Below are positions 8,703 through 16,466 of a DNA stretch of 64,000 nt, in pieces. The position numbers and the translations under genes are program-made. The stretch is from Aliiroseovarius sp. F20344 (GTDB taxonomy: Bacteria > Pseudomonadota > Alphaproteobacteria > Rhodobacterales > Rhodobacteraceae): contig NZ_JALKBG010000006.1 in assembly GCF_023016155.1 (NCBI RefSeq), positions 575,271-639,270 on the forward strand, written 5' to 3'. Every line of letters begins with the position of its first letter. Positions within the stretch are counted from its first letter, which is position 1. Under the pieces are notes generated by a model. The model ran no database searches. It worked only from the letters and a program-made list of their open reading frames with translations, and was not told the DNA's origin.

Positions 8703-9296
8703 ATGTTTACCGGGATTATCACTGATGTGGGGCGCATTGAGGCGCTGGAACAAGCAGGTGACATGCGTGCGCGCATTGCGACTGCCTATGACACGTCTGG
8801 GATAGACATTGGGGCGTCCATTGCCTCGGACGGGGTTTGTCTGACTGTCGTCACTTTGGGCGAGAATTGGTATGACGTTGATATCTCAGCTGAAACTGTG
8901 TCGAAAACCAATCTGGGCGACTGGGTGGTTGGGCTCAAAGTGAACTTGGAGCGCGCTTTGAAAGTGGGCGACGAGCTGGGCGGGCACATCGTGTCTGGTC
9001 ACGTTGACGGTGTGGCCGAGATCGTCGCCATGAATGTAGAAGGGGACAGCACTCGTGTGCGGTTCAAGGCCCCATCTAATCTGGCGCGTTTTATCGCACC
9101 AAAAGGATCTGTCGCGTTGAATGGTACCTCTTTGACCGTGAACGAAGTTGAAGGTGACGAGTTCGGCGTGAACCTGATCTCGCATACAAAAGGGGTCACA
9201 AACTGGGGGCAGGCGAAGGTTGGTGATCGGGTGAACCTCGAGATTGACACGCTGGCGCGCTATGTGGCCCGGTTGGCCGATTACGGACAGTCCTGA
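8703..9296 (+). CDS. ribE: Riboflavin synthase alpha chain
   Basis: Converts two 6,7-dimethyl-8-ribityllumazine molecules to riboflavin plus the pyrimidine precursor. The two homologous lumazine-binding barrels are visible: MFTGIITDVGRIEAL...SIASDGVCLTV in the first half and LGGHIVSGHVDGVAEIV...KGSVALNGTSLTVNEV in the second, 197 residues in all. ATG 8703 follows AGGAGG by six bases. The longer upstream extension from 8673 is not family-like. There is no FMN riboswitch pattern in the 190 bp upstream. Confidence 0.96.
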   Translation: MFTGIITDVGRIEALEQAGDMRARIATAYDTSGIDIGASIASDGVCLTVVTLGENWYDVDISAETVSKTNLGDWVVGLKVNLERALKVGDELGGHIVSGHVDGVAEIVAMNVEGDSTRVRFKAPSNLARFIAPKGSVALNGTSLTVNEVEGDEFGVNLISHTKGVTNWGQAKVGDRVNLEIDTLARYVARLADYGQS

Positions 9297-9378
9297 TCTG
9301 TGTTTGGCGTGATCTCTGTTTGAAATATTCGTATATGGGCATATGATTGGCGAAATCCCTGACTGACGGAGTTCGCCC

Positions 9379-10344
9379 ATGTCCCTTCTACGCCCCACAC
9401 GCCGTGACCTTTTGCGCCTTGCTGCCGTAGCACCGGCCTTTGCCATGCCTGCGACTGCCCGCGCCATGTTGGGCGCCCCGACGGATGGCAATCCCGCGCA
9501 TTTCTCGTTCACGCTGGGTCAGGCGAAAATTACTATCGTTTCAGATGGTTACTTCACACTGCCGTTTGGTGGGCAGGCGATGAATGCGCCGGAAGACGAA
9601 AAGCTCGCCTTTATGGCCGCGCATTACATTGATCCCAAGGTCGGCTATTCCCACACCAACCACATGTATATCGAGCTGGGCGAGGCGCGCGTGTTGGTCG
9701 ATGTGGGGTCGGGCAATCGTTGGTTCGATACGACGGGCCGTCTGATGGGCAATCTGGAAACTGCCGGAATTGACCCGATGGGCATTACGCATGTGGCCAT
9801 CACCCACGCGCACCCGGATCACATATGGGGCATTCGCGACGATTTTGACGAACCCGTTATCCCGGACGCGGAGTACATTATGGGCGAGGCCGAGCGCACA
9901 CATTGGATGCAAGATGGTCTGGTCGACCGCGTGGCACCTGAAGATCAGCAGTTTGTGCTGGGCGCTGTAAACTCGATCACCGCCGAAGGGCTGGAATGGA
10001 CTTTGGCGTCGAATGATCACGAGATCGCGCCGGGTATCCGCCTGATCGACACGCCGGGCCACACACCGGGCCATATGTCGGTAGCAGTCGAAAGCGACGG
10101 GCAGCAGTTGATTGCACTGGGCGACTGCATGACCCATGCCATCCTGAACTTTGCACATCCTGAATGGTACTCGGGTCGCGATTCCGATGGAGCGCAAACC
10201 GGCGCCACACGCAACCGCCTGCTAGATATGGCCGCCGCGGACCGGATCGCAGTGCTGGGCTATCACTTCCCGTTTCCCGGCGTGGGTCATGTACGCCGCG
10301 AGGGTGATGCCTATCAGTTCGTCCCAGCACTCTGGCAGTTCTAA
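9379..10344 (+). CDS. Tat-exported MBL-fold metallo-hydrolase
   Basis: The 321-residue protein starts with a twin-arginine signal (RRDLLRLAAVAPAFA, cleavage likely after ATARA) and then shows a metallo-beta-lactamase fold: the zinc motif THAHPDH near residue 140, DTPGHTPGHMSV, GDCMTHA and a late YHFPFPGVGHV histidine. It should act folded in the periplasm as a two-metal hydrolase; the substrate is not predictable. It interrupts the riboflavin run between ribE and ribB; nothing ties it functionally to flavins. Confidence 0.88.
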   Translation: MSLLRPTRRDLLRLAAVAPAFAMPATARAMLGAPTDGNPAHFSFTLGQAKITIVSDGYFTLPFGGQAMNAPEDEKLAFMAAHYIDPKVGYSHTNHMYIELGEARVLVDVGSGNRWFDTTGRLMGNLETAGIDPMGITHVAITHAHPDHIWGIRDDFDEPVIPDAEYIMGEAERTHWMQDGLVDRVAPEDQQFVLGAVNSITAEGLEWTLASNDHEIAPGIRLIDTPGHTPGHMSVAVESDGQQLIALGDCMTHAILNFAHPEWYSGRDSDGAQTGATRNRLLDMAAADRIAVLGYHFPFPGVGHVRREGDAYQFVPALWQF

Positions 10345-10444
10345 CCCTCTGCCGTGACGTCGCAGGCCGTTTCCTTGCCGCCTTTGGGCTGGCATTGGCC
10401 GCGCGGCTGCGCTACTCAGCCCCGAGCCTTAAGGGGAACGCGCC

Positions 10445-11575
10445 ATGTCTGAAAGCACCACCTACGAAACACCCGGTCCGATCGAGGCTGGATTGTCGGA
10501 TGCCATCTCATCTACGGAAGAGATCATTGCCGAAGCGAAAGCTGGGCGGATCTATATCCTTGTGGACCATGAAGACCGTGAAAACGAAGGTGACTTCGTC
10601 GTTCCGGCCGATGCATGTGATGCGGCTGCGGTGAATTTCATGGCCACACACGGTCGCGGGCTGATCTGCCTTCCAATGGAAGCGGCGCGTGTGGACGAGC
10701 TGGGCTTGCCGATGATGGCGATGCACAATTCCTCGCGTCATGAAACCGCGTTCACCGTGTCAATTGAAGCACGCGAAGGCGTGTCCACCGGTATCTCTGC
10801 CGCCGATCGTGCACTGACCGTCGCGACCGCGATCAACCCCGACAATGGCCCCGCCGAAATTGCCACCCCCGGTCACGTCTTCCCGCTGCGCGCGCGCAAT
10901 GGCGGTGTGTTGGTTCGCGCCGGCCATACAGAAGCTGCCGTGGACATCTCGCGCCTTGCTGGACGCAACCCTTCAGGGGTGATTTGCGAGATCATGAACG
11001 AAGACGGCACCATGGCGCGGCTGCCAGAACTGGTTGAAATCGCACAGAAACATGGGATCAAGATCGGCACGATCTCGGATCTGATCGCCTATCGCCGCCG
11101 CCATGACAATCTGGTGCGTGAGACGGGTCGCGAAGCCATCACCTCGGAGTTCGGAGGCGAGTGGGAAATGCGCATTTTCACTGACATGACGCACGAGATC
11201 GAGCACGTGGTGCTGATCAAAGGCGACATCTCGACAGATGATCCTGTTCTCGTACGGACCCATGCACTGCAGGAAGCGCAGGACGTGCTGGGTCTTGGCC
11301 CAAAGCCCGCTGACGAATTGCCGCGCGCCATGCAGATCATTGCGGATGAGGGCAGGGGCGTTGTGTGTCTGTTCCGTGAGCCGCGCAAAACATTGCATGC
11401 CGATGAAGAGGAAGGCCCGCGCACCGTGCGCCAGATCGGCCTCGGTTCGCAAATTCTGTCGACTTTGGGTCTAAACGAGATGGTGCTTTTGACCGACAGC
11501 CCCGAGACGCGCTATGTGGGGCTGGACGCTTACGGGCTGACCATCACCGGCACGCGCCCGATTCAAAAGGACTGA
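10445..11575 (+). CDS. ribB: 3,4-dihydroxy-2-butanone-4-phosphate synthase with degenerate GTP cyclohydrolase II domain (RibBA-like/RibBX)
   Basis: The N-terminal ~225 residues are a complete RibB: IYILVDHEDRENEGDFVVPAD (acidic active-site loop), ATHGRGLICL, STGISAADRA and GHTEAAVDI. The C-terminal ~150 residues align with GTP cyclohydrolase II in outline (VLVRTHALQEAQDVLG..., RQIGLGSQIL, TDSPETRYVGLDAYGLTI) but the zinc-binding Cys triad of RibA (C...LRCDCG type) is absent, as is the usual GTP-contact run. So it probably makes only the four-carbon precursor; such fusions have been named RibBX. A genuine RibA should be encoded elsewhere. AAGGGGAACGCGCC precedes the ATG. It starts the tight ribB-ribH-nusB operon. 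Confidence 0.9.
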   Translation: MSESTTYETPGPIEAGLSDAISSTEEIIAEAKAGRIYILVDHEDRENEGDFVVPADACDAAAVNFMATHGRGLICLPMEAARVDELGLPMMAMHNSSRHETAFTVSIEAREGVSTGISAADRALTVATAINPDNGPAEIATPGHVFPLRARNGGVLVRAGHTEAAVDISRLAGRNPSGVICEIMNEDGTMARLPELVEIAQKHGIKIGTISDLIAYRRRHDNLVRETGREAITSEFGGEWEMRIFTDMTHEIEHVVLIKGDISTDDPVLVRTHALQEAQDVLGLGPKPADELPRAMQIIADEGRGVVCLFREPRKTLHADEEEGPRTVRQIGLGSQILSTLGLNEMVLLTDSPETRYVGLDAYGLTITGTRPIQKD

Positions 11576-11578
11576 ACC

Positions 11579-12130
11579 ATGGCCACTGCAGAACAGCACT
11601 ACATTCTGAACCGCCCCAGCTTTGACAAGCCAGTCAAACTTCTGATCGTTGTCGCGCCTTACTACAAGGACATCGCGGACAATCTGGTTGCGGGCGCCAA
11701 GGCTGAAATCGAGGCCGCAGGCGGCACATGGGATCTGGTTGAAGTACCTGGCGCACTGGAAGTACCCACCGCAATTTCCATGGCGGACCGCCTGTCGAAC
11801 TTCGACGGCTATGTGGCGTTGGGCTGTGTGATCCGAGGCGAAACCACGCACTATGAAACTGTGTGCAATGACAGCTCACGTGCGATCCAGTTGATGGGTC
11901 TCAATGGGCTGTGCATCGGCAACGGCATTCTGACGGTAGAGAACCGCAAGCAAGCCGAGGTGCGCGCGGATGTAAAAGACCAAAATAAAGGTGGCGGCGC
12001 AGCCGCTGCGGCCTTGCATCTGGTCGCGCTTTCGCGCAAATGGGCGTCTTCAAGCAAGGGCGTCGGGTTCAAGACACTTACGGATTCGATCAAACTTGCC
12101 GGTGACACGAAGGATACCCCAACCGCATGA
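11579..12130 (+). CDS. ribH: 6,7-dimethyl-8-ribityllumazine synthase
   Basis: Condenses the four-carbon unit with the ribitylamino-pyrimidine. Typical features: LLIVVAPYYKDIADNLVAGA, VPGALEVPTAI, GYVALGCVIRGETTHYETVCNDSSRAI, NGILTVEN and the C-terminal KGGGAAAAALHLVAL helix. At 183 residues it is slightly longer than usual owing to a short tail. It begins three bases after the ribB stop and overlaps nusB by four bases (ATGA), indicating translational coupling. Confidence 0.96.
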   Translation: MATAEQHYILNRPSFDKPVKLLIVVAPYYKDIADNLVAGAKAEIEAAGGTWDLVEVPGALEVPTAISMADRLSNFDGYVALGCVIRGETTHYETVCNDSSRAIQLMGLNGLCIGNGILTVENRKQAEVRADVKDQNKGGGAAAAALHLVALSRKWASSSKGVGFKTLTDSIKLAGDTKDTPTA

Positions 12131-12594
12131 CGCTTTCCGGCAACCAGAAACGCCAGATGAAATCTGCAGCTCGCCTTTTCGCGGTGCAGGCGCTGTTTCA
12201 AATGGAAGCAGCAGGCCAGACAATGGACCGTGTTATGGTCGAGTTCGAGGATCATCGTTTTGGCGAGGAGTTCGACGACCACACGATGGCAGAAGGCGAC
12301 AGCCGACTGTTCCGCAAAGTGGTTGGCGATGCGGTAAACCATCAGGCGAAAATCGACCAAATGACTGACCGCGCGCTGGTGGCAAAATGGCCCATCGCGC
12401 GCATTGATCCAACCTTGCGAGCATTGTTCCGCGCAGCAGGCGCCGAACTGGTCGAAGGCGACGCTCCGCCCAAGGTGGTGATTACGGAATATGTCGATGT
12501 GGCCCGTGCGTTTTTCCCGGAAGGGGACGAGGCAAAGTTCTCAAACGCCGTTCTGGATCACATGGCCCGTGAGGCAAAGCCTGAGGCGTTTTAA
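12127..12594 (+). CDS. nusB: Transcription antitermination protein NusB
   Basis: NusB binds boxA RNA with S10 to form rRNA antitermination complexes. The 155-residue all-helical protein shows the family motifs SAARLFAVQALFQME near the N-terminus, VAKWPIARIDPTLRALFRAAGAEL, and PPKVVITEYVDVARAFF...FSNAVLDHMA. Its ATGA overlap with ribH is the conserved ribH-nusB arrangement of proteobacteria. Confidence 0.96.
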   Translation: MTLSGNQKRQMKSAARLFAVQALFQMEAAGQTMDRVMVEFEDHRFGEEFDDHTMAEGDSRLFRKVVGDAVNHQAKIDQMTDRALVAKWPIARIDPTLRALFRAAGAELVEGDAPPKVVITEYVDVARAFFPEGDEAKFSNAVLDHMAREAKPEAF

Positions 12595-12710
12595 GTCTCT
12601 AACGCTTGGCGGGCTAAATCGACAGTTTTCGCGTTTTTCGTTGTATTGACAGCCTACTATGGGTAGATGGTGATATTCTTTTATCACTTGGTCAGTGTTT
12701 CTTGCACGTT

Positions 12711-14300
12711 ATGAAAAATTCGAACTCTCAGATCCGGCTTGCTGCGTTTTATGCTATATTGATCAGCTTGCTTGCGCTTGGGTATTGGGCGGTCTTCCTA
12801 CACGAAATCCACGGTGGCCGGGATCTAGCTCCCGCTGCAATTGTTGCCCTGTTGGGGTATGTTGCGGTGTTGTATCTGCGGCCGCGATCAGCGTCACAAA
12901 TCAAGCGTCCCGTTGCGCTGATCTATTGGGTGTTTGCGGGCTTGTTTTATCCTTGGTTGGTTCTGCGCCAGTATTTCGGGGCGGTTACAGTAAGCGCCGT
13001 TGTCTACCACTGGGGAGAAGGCGTGACTGGGGGGGTGAACATTCCGTCCATTTTGGCCCATGTTGCGGCTCTTGTCCTAATCGCCATCCTGCTCCACGCT
13101 ATCTATCTGTTTGTTGCACAGTCGCGATGGGGCAATTTCATGTTGCTGTCTGCAGCAACGGTGTTCTTGGTCTTAAACCCAATAACGCGATATGTCGGTG
13201 ACAATCTGAGCGTTTTGGGGCAGGGCGCGCCTGAAAGTGTGCGCGCGTTTGCTTCAGACCCCATCATAACGGCCGAGCCTGATCAGCCGCGCAATCTGGT
13301 GATTGTTTTGCTTGAAGGGTTAGAGGCAACCTACGAGAACCCAGTGTTCGGAGATGCCTACGCGCCGCTTGCGGATCTACGCGAATCCGCCACAAGCTTT
13401 TCGAGTGTCCGTCAAATTCCAATGACAGGTTGGAGCGTTGCAGGATTGGTTGCATCGCAGTGTGGATACCCCACTCCGCCTCGTGGAGTACGCCCAAGTT
13501 TTCTTATGTCCGATAAAGAAGTGGACTTCATGTCTGATCGGGTTTGCTTGGGGGATGTGCTCTCAAAACAGGGCTATCAGGTTGAGATGCTGCTGGGAGC
13601 AAACGCGGTGTTTGGCGGCTTCGAAGCCTTCCTGAACAGCCATTCTTTCGATCGTGTGACGGATCTGCAGGGGATGAAGGCGTATGGGGCAACAGATTTC
13701 GGCCCTTGGGGATTTCATGATGGTGAGGTTTTCAAAGCCGGGCTTGCGCGCATTCGTGAACTCGAAATGGCCGGTGCGCCCTATGCATTGTCCTTGTTTA
13801 CGATAGGCCCTCACGGACCATATGGTTATCTGTCCGAGGCATGCCGTTCTGAGGGTATGCCTGATGCTGTCCCTGATGTGCTTTTGGCGGTGGAATGCAC
13901 CGGCCGTTTGGCACGCGACTTCGTCAATGAAGCACGCAAAATTGCTGACCCGTCGACCCTGTTTGTTGTGATGTCCGACCATTTGGCTCATTCCAACGTC
14001 AGCGCGATTGGTCAGTTGAAGACGCTACAACGCCGTAACACAGTGTTTTTTGTGAATGCGGGTAACGAAGGCACCGTCGTCGGTAAACGCGGAACGATGC
14101 TTGATGTTTATCCCACCATTTTGGAAGCCTTGGGTTTTGAATTGAAGGGTCGAAAAGCTGGATTGGGAACCTCGTTGTATTCTGGAATAAGGTCCTTTGC
14201 AGATGGCGAGGATCAATTGACAACAGAACAACGGCTTCGTCGCGATGTCAGGTTTGTCCGGTGGCTCTGGCGCAACGAGCTTGGGGATGAACAAGGCTGA
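12711..14300 (+). CDS. Membrane sulfatase/phosphoglycerol-transferase-type protein (LTA synthase/OpgB-like)
   Basis: About 529 residues. The first ~190 hold four to five hydrophobic segments (LAAFYAILISLLALGYWAVF, APAAIVALLGYVAVLYL, VALIYWVFAGLFYPWLVL, ILAHVAALVLIAILLHAIYL, FMLLSAATVFLVL). The rest is an alkaline-phosphatase-superfamily domain: RNLVIVLLEGLEATY (metal-site entry, with E where a catalytic acidic residue is usual), MTGWSVAGLVASQCG (T nucleophile candidate), and FVVMSDHLAHSN. This layout is that of phosphoglycerol transferases acting on glucans or lipids at the outer face of the inner membrane. ATG 12711 is chosen over TTG 12702. The exact substrate is open; it stands alone after nusB. 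Confidence 0.7.
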   Translation: MKNSNSQIRLAAFYAILISLLALGYWAVFLHEIHGGRDLAPAAIVALLGYVAVLYLRPRSASQIKRPVALIYWVFAGLFYPWLVLRQYFGAVTVSAVVYHWGEGVTGGVNIPSILAHVAALVLIAILLHAIYLFVAQSRWGNFMLLSAATVFLVLNPITRYVGDNLSVLGQGAPESVRAFASDPIITAEPDQPRNLVIVLLEGLEATYENPVFGDAYAPLADLRESATSFSSVRQIPMTGWSVAGLVASQCGYPTPPRGVRPSFLMSDKEVDFMSDRVCLGDVLSKQGYQVEMLLGANAVFGGFEAFLNSHSFDRVTDLQGMKAYGATDFGPWGFHDGEVFKAGLARIRELEMAGAPYALSLFTIGPHGPYGYLSEACRSEGMPDAVPDVLLAVECTGRLARDFVNEARKIADPSTLFVVMSDHLAHSNVSAIGQLKTLQRRNTVFFVNAGNEGTVVGKRGTMLDVYPTILEALGFELKGRKAGLGTSLYSGIRSFADGEDQLTTEQRLRRDVRFVRWLWRNELGDEQG

Positions 14301-14556
14301 TCAGACTGGGTGTGCTCTAGCGTCTCTAGCCTTCAAAGCCGATTCAAGCCAACAACTACGTCACCAGTGGGCTCTGTGCGGCTTTTACATATTGGAACCA
14401 GAGCGCGCGTGGATGCGACATTTTCTGATCATGATGCCCAAAAACTGTAGTCAGGTGCAGATTGCACTATGCGCAAGCCATGCCCCTGCGACGCCATGTC
14501 TGCTTTCAAACCCATGAGCGCCAGAGTTAGGATGCCTCTGTATCAAGGGGAAGATC

Positions 14557-14859
14557 ATGCCAAAACTCGTTCGTGTTTACATCCAAAACGTCCTTGTTGG
14601 CTTCGGTTTGTCCGCAGCTTTTGTAGCGGCGTTGCTTTACACCAACGTTGGGAACCTATGGCACCTGATCTCGACCTCGGATATGGGGTGGATCGCCGTT
14701 CTGATGTTGTTCATGTTCAACGGCATCGTGTTTGCCGGAGTGCAATTTGCTTTTGTTATCATGCGGATGGAGAAGCGTGATGATACACCGAAAGGCGGCA
14801 AGCGACAGCCTGTGATCACAGGCGAAACGGCTCTTGTGAAAGTTGCCGCCCCCCGCTGA
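14557..14859 (+). CDS. Small membrane protein of unknown function
   Basis: A 100-residue protein with two clear transmembrane helices (VLVGFGLSAAFVAALLYTNV at about 12-31 and WIAVLMLFMFNGIVFAGVQFAFVI at about 45-68) followed by a charged, probably cytosolic tail. No family recognised with certainty. AAGGGGAAGATC precedes the ATG. The next gene starts 58 bases downstream, so they may be cotranscribed. Confidence 0.7.
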   Translation: MPKLVRVYIQNVLVGFGLSAAFVAALLYTNVGNLWHLISTSDMGWIAVLMLFMFNGIVFAGVQFAFVIMRMEKRDDTPKGGKRQPVITGETALVKVAAPR

Positions 14860-14917
14860 TATCTTGCCAGTTCCCGCGAATGAGGTCATGCTTTCCAAGC
14901 GATGAGGGGGGGTAACC

Positions 14918-15187
14918 ATGGCTGGTGGATGGGCGCGCGATGGCGCTGTAAGCGAACAGATTGAAGCTTCGGTCTCGGACGAGCTGGCCCGCATGAAGGC
15001 CAAGGCGCAGCCCGTGGGGGAAAGCTTCACCCATTGCGCCGAATGCGAAGAAGAAATCCCTCAAGCCCGTCGCGAAGCCTTGCCGGGGGTAAAGCTGTGT
15101 ATTGACTGCGTGCAAGAACGGGATGCGGCGTTCAAGAACCGTCCCGGCATCAATCGGCGTGGCTCGAAAGACAGTCAGTTGAAGTAG
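14918..15187 (+). CDS. DksA/TraR C4-type zinc-finger protein (YbiI-like)
   Basis: An 89-residue protein with a single zinc finger, CAEC (residues ~40-43) and CIDC (~64-67), in the DksA/TraR C4 context THCAECEEEIPQARREALPGVKLCIDCVQE. It lacks the long coiled coil with the DxxDxA tip of true DksA, so it is the short YbiI/TraR-like kind, which may touch RNA polymerase secondary channel; function here is inferred from family only. GAGGGGGGG precedes the ATG. Confidence 0.8.
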   Translation: MAGGWARDGAVSEQIEASVSDELARMKAKAQPVGESFTHCAECEEEIPQARREALPGVKLCIDCVQERDAAFKNRPGINRRGSKDSQLK

Positions 15188-15223
15188 CGGCAACGGGTGG
15201 CGCCAAAATGCCGGCCCGCAAAA

Positions 15224-16297
15224 TCATCTCTGAGTTTTGTAAGACGCCAGCACAGAGCGATTGTTTTGCGCGTGGCGGGCAACTAGCTTCACTTGGCGTC
15301 GGTTTACTGGAATGTGGCAGGCTGACTGTGGATTATGTATTTCCAACTCATCTGGAAATATCTCGCGAAGCTCTTGCAGTGAAGCGGGCGGAAGCGACTT
15401 AAGTGCTTCAGGACCAAGAAGCAAGCTTTCAGTGGGAGCACCTTCGGCGAATAGGACCAAATGCTCTTCCATAACGATGTGGTAATAAGTGACGCTTGTG
15501 ACCGACATATCAACGTAAATGCCGGGCAGATCGGTCAGCTTGATGGCGGCAATGAGAACCTCGGAGACACCGAACATGCGTTTCACAATGGGGGACGTCA
15601 CCAGCATGCGATGTTGGCGAGACACCAGAAGATCGCGGATTGGGAGACCCTGGCCAAGCGCCCCTTTGCAGATGCGAACCGGGTACAGCCGGGCGTTTTC
15701 TTGAAGGTCTGTCTTTGTAATATGTCTGTGAAGAACATGCGCGATGGGCCGATGACTGCCGCCGAACGTCTCAACCAATGTTCCGGGTAAAAGGTCCTCG
15801 ACAAGACGGGCACCGTCGGCTGTACGAACAAGTGTTCCACCAGTAAGACATGGGATACTGCCGGGGGTGGGGGAGGTGTTGACCGTATAGCTGTTTACGT
15901 CCCCGGTCGTTGACACAAGCGAAGAACCAGCACCTGCTTGCCCTATATCAGTAGATGTCAAACCGCTGGCCGGGCCCTGGGTCGCGGTTACGGTCGCGGC
16001 ATTGTCATCAAAGGAAACGAAGGAATAGACCGTGCCGTTTTCGGAAAGCGACACCGCGTTGGTTTTACCCAATCCCGTGAAAGTACCGACAGAATTGTCG
16101 ATCACATAGATGTCTTTTCCGGCGACCGTGGTGGGAGTTAGTCCGTTTAGTGACGTGGTCGAGCGAATGGTCCCATTGGCATTGTAGATCGTAACAACGA
16201 GATCGGTGACGTCGTAGCCGCCATCAACCTGAATCTCGATGAAATCCTGAGGTGGACCACCAAGGTACTTTAGCTCTGAGAAGAACGGATCTGCCAT
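15224..16297 (-). CDS. Hint-domain (Hedgehog/intein-type) protein
   Basis: About 357 residues (GTG 16309 would add four). The N-terminal ~150 residues look like a beta-rich, Thr/Ser/Gly-rich segment without Cys. A Hint_2 domain starts at CLTGGTLVRTADGARLVEDLLPGTLVETFGG and continues with LYPVRICKGALGQGLPIRDLLVSRQHRMLV. Such proteins are frequent in Rhodobacterales, often as tails of calcium-binding exoproteins; the Hint fold can self-cleave, with the first Cys as nucleophile. Here it stands alone with no RTX repeats and no Sec signal, so substrate or processing is unknown. It is convergent with the DksA-like gene. Confidence 0.82.
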   Translation of the reverse strand: MADPFFSELKYLGGPPQDFIEIQVDGGYDVTDLVVTIYNANGTIRSTTSLNGLTPTTVAGKDIYVIDNSVGTFTGLGKTNAVSLSENGTVYSFVSFDDNAATVTATQGPASGLTSTDIGQAGAGSSLVSTTGDVNSYTVNTSPTPGSIPCLTGGTLVRTADGARLVEDLLPGTLVETFGGSHRPIAHVLHRHITKTDLQENARLYPVRICKGALGQGLPIRDLLVSRQHRMLVTSPIVKRMFGVSEVLIAAIKLTDLPGIYVDMSVTSVTYYHIVMEEHLVLFAEGAPTESLLLGPEALKSLPPASLQELREIFPDELEIHNPQSACHIPVNRRQVKLVARHAQNNRSVLASYKTQR

Positions 16298-16428
16298 AAT
16301 CTCAAACACCAGTTACAAGAAACACATCGGCGTTCAGCCAATATGCGCAAACCCCCGCGCTAGTTGTAACTTTAGTTCAAGTTTTAGTCGAATAACATTT
16401 TTTTAGGATTTTCGGTTAATAAGATTTG

Positions 16429-16458
16429 ACCGATGGCTGAGAGGTATCAGCCATCGGT
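16429..16458 (-). terminator. Strong hairpin downstream of pepF
   Basis: A perfect 12-bp stem (ACCGATGGCTGA / TCAGCCATCGGT, six-base loop) begins eight bases after the pepF stop codon. The following minus-strand bases CAAATCTTATT are only partly T-rich, so it may be a weak terminator or an mRNA 3'-end stabiliser. Confidence 0.6.
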
Positions 16459-16466
16459 TGGTCTAG

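Noticed and set aside
12646..12679. TTGACA and TATTCT before the sulfatase-type gene as promoter
   Set aside because: The spacer would be 22 bp, too long for sigma-70; a real promoter may be near but is not defined.
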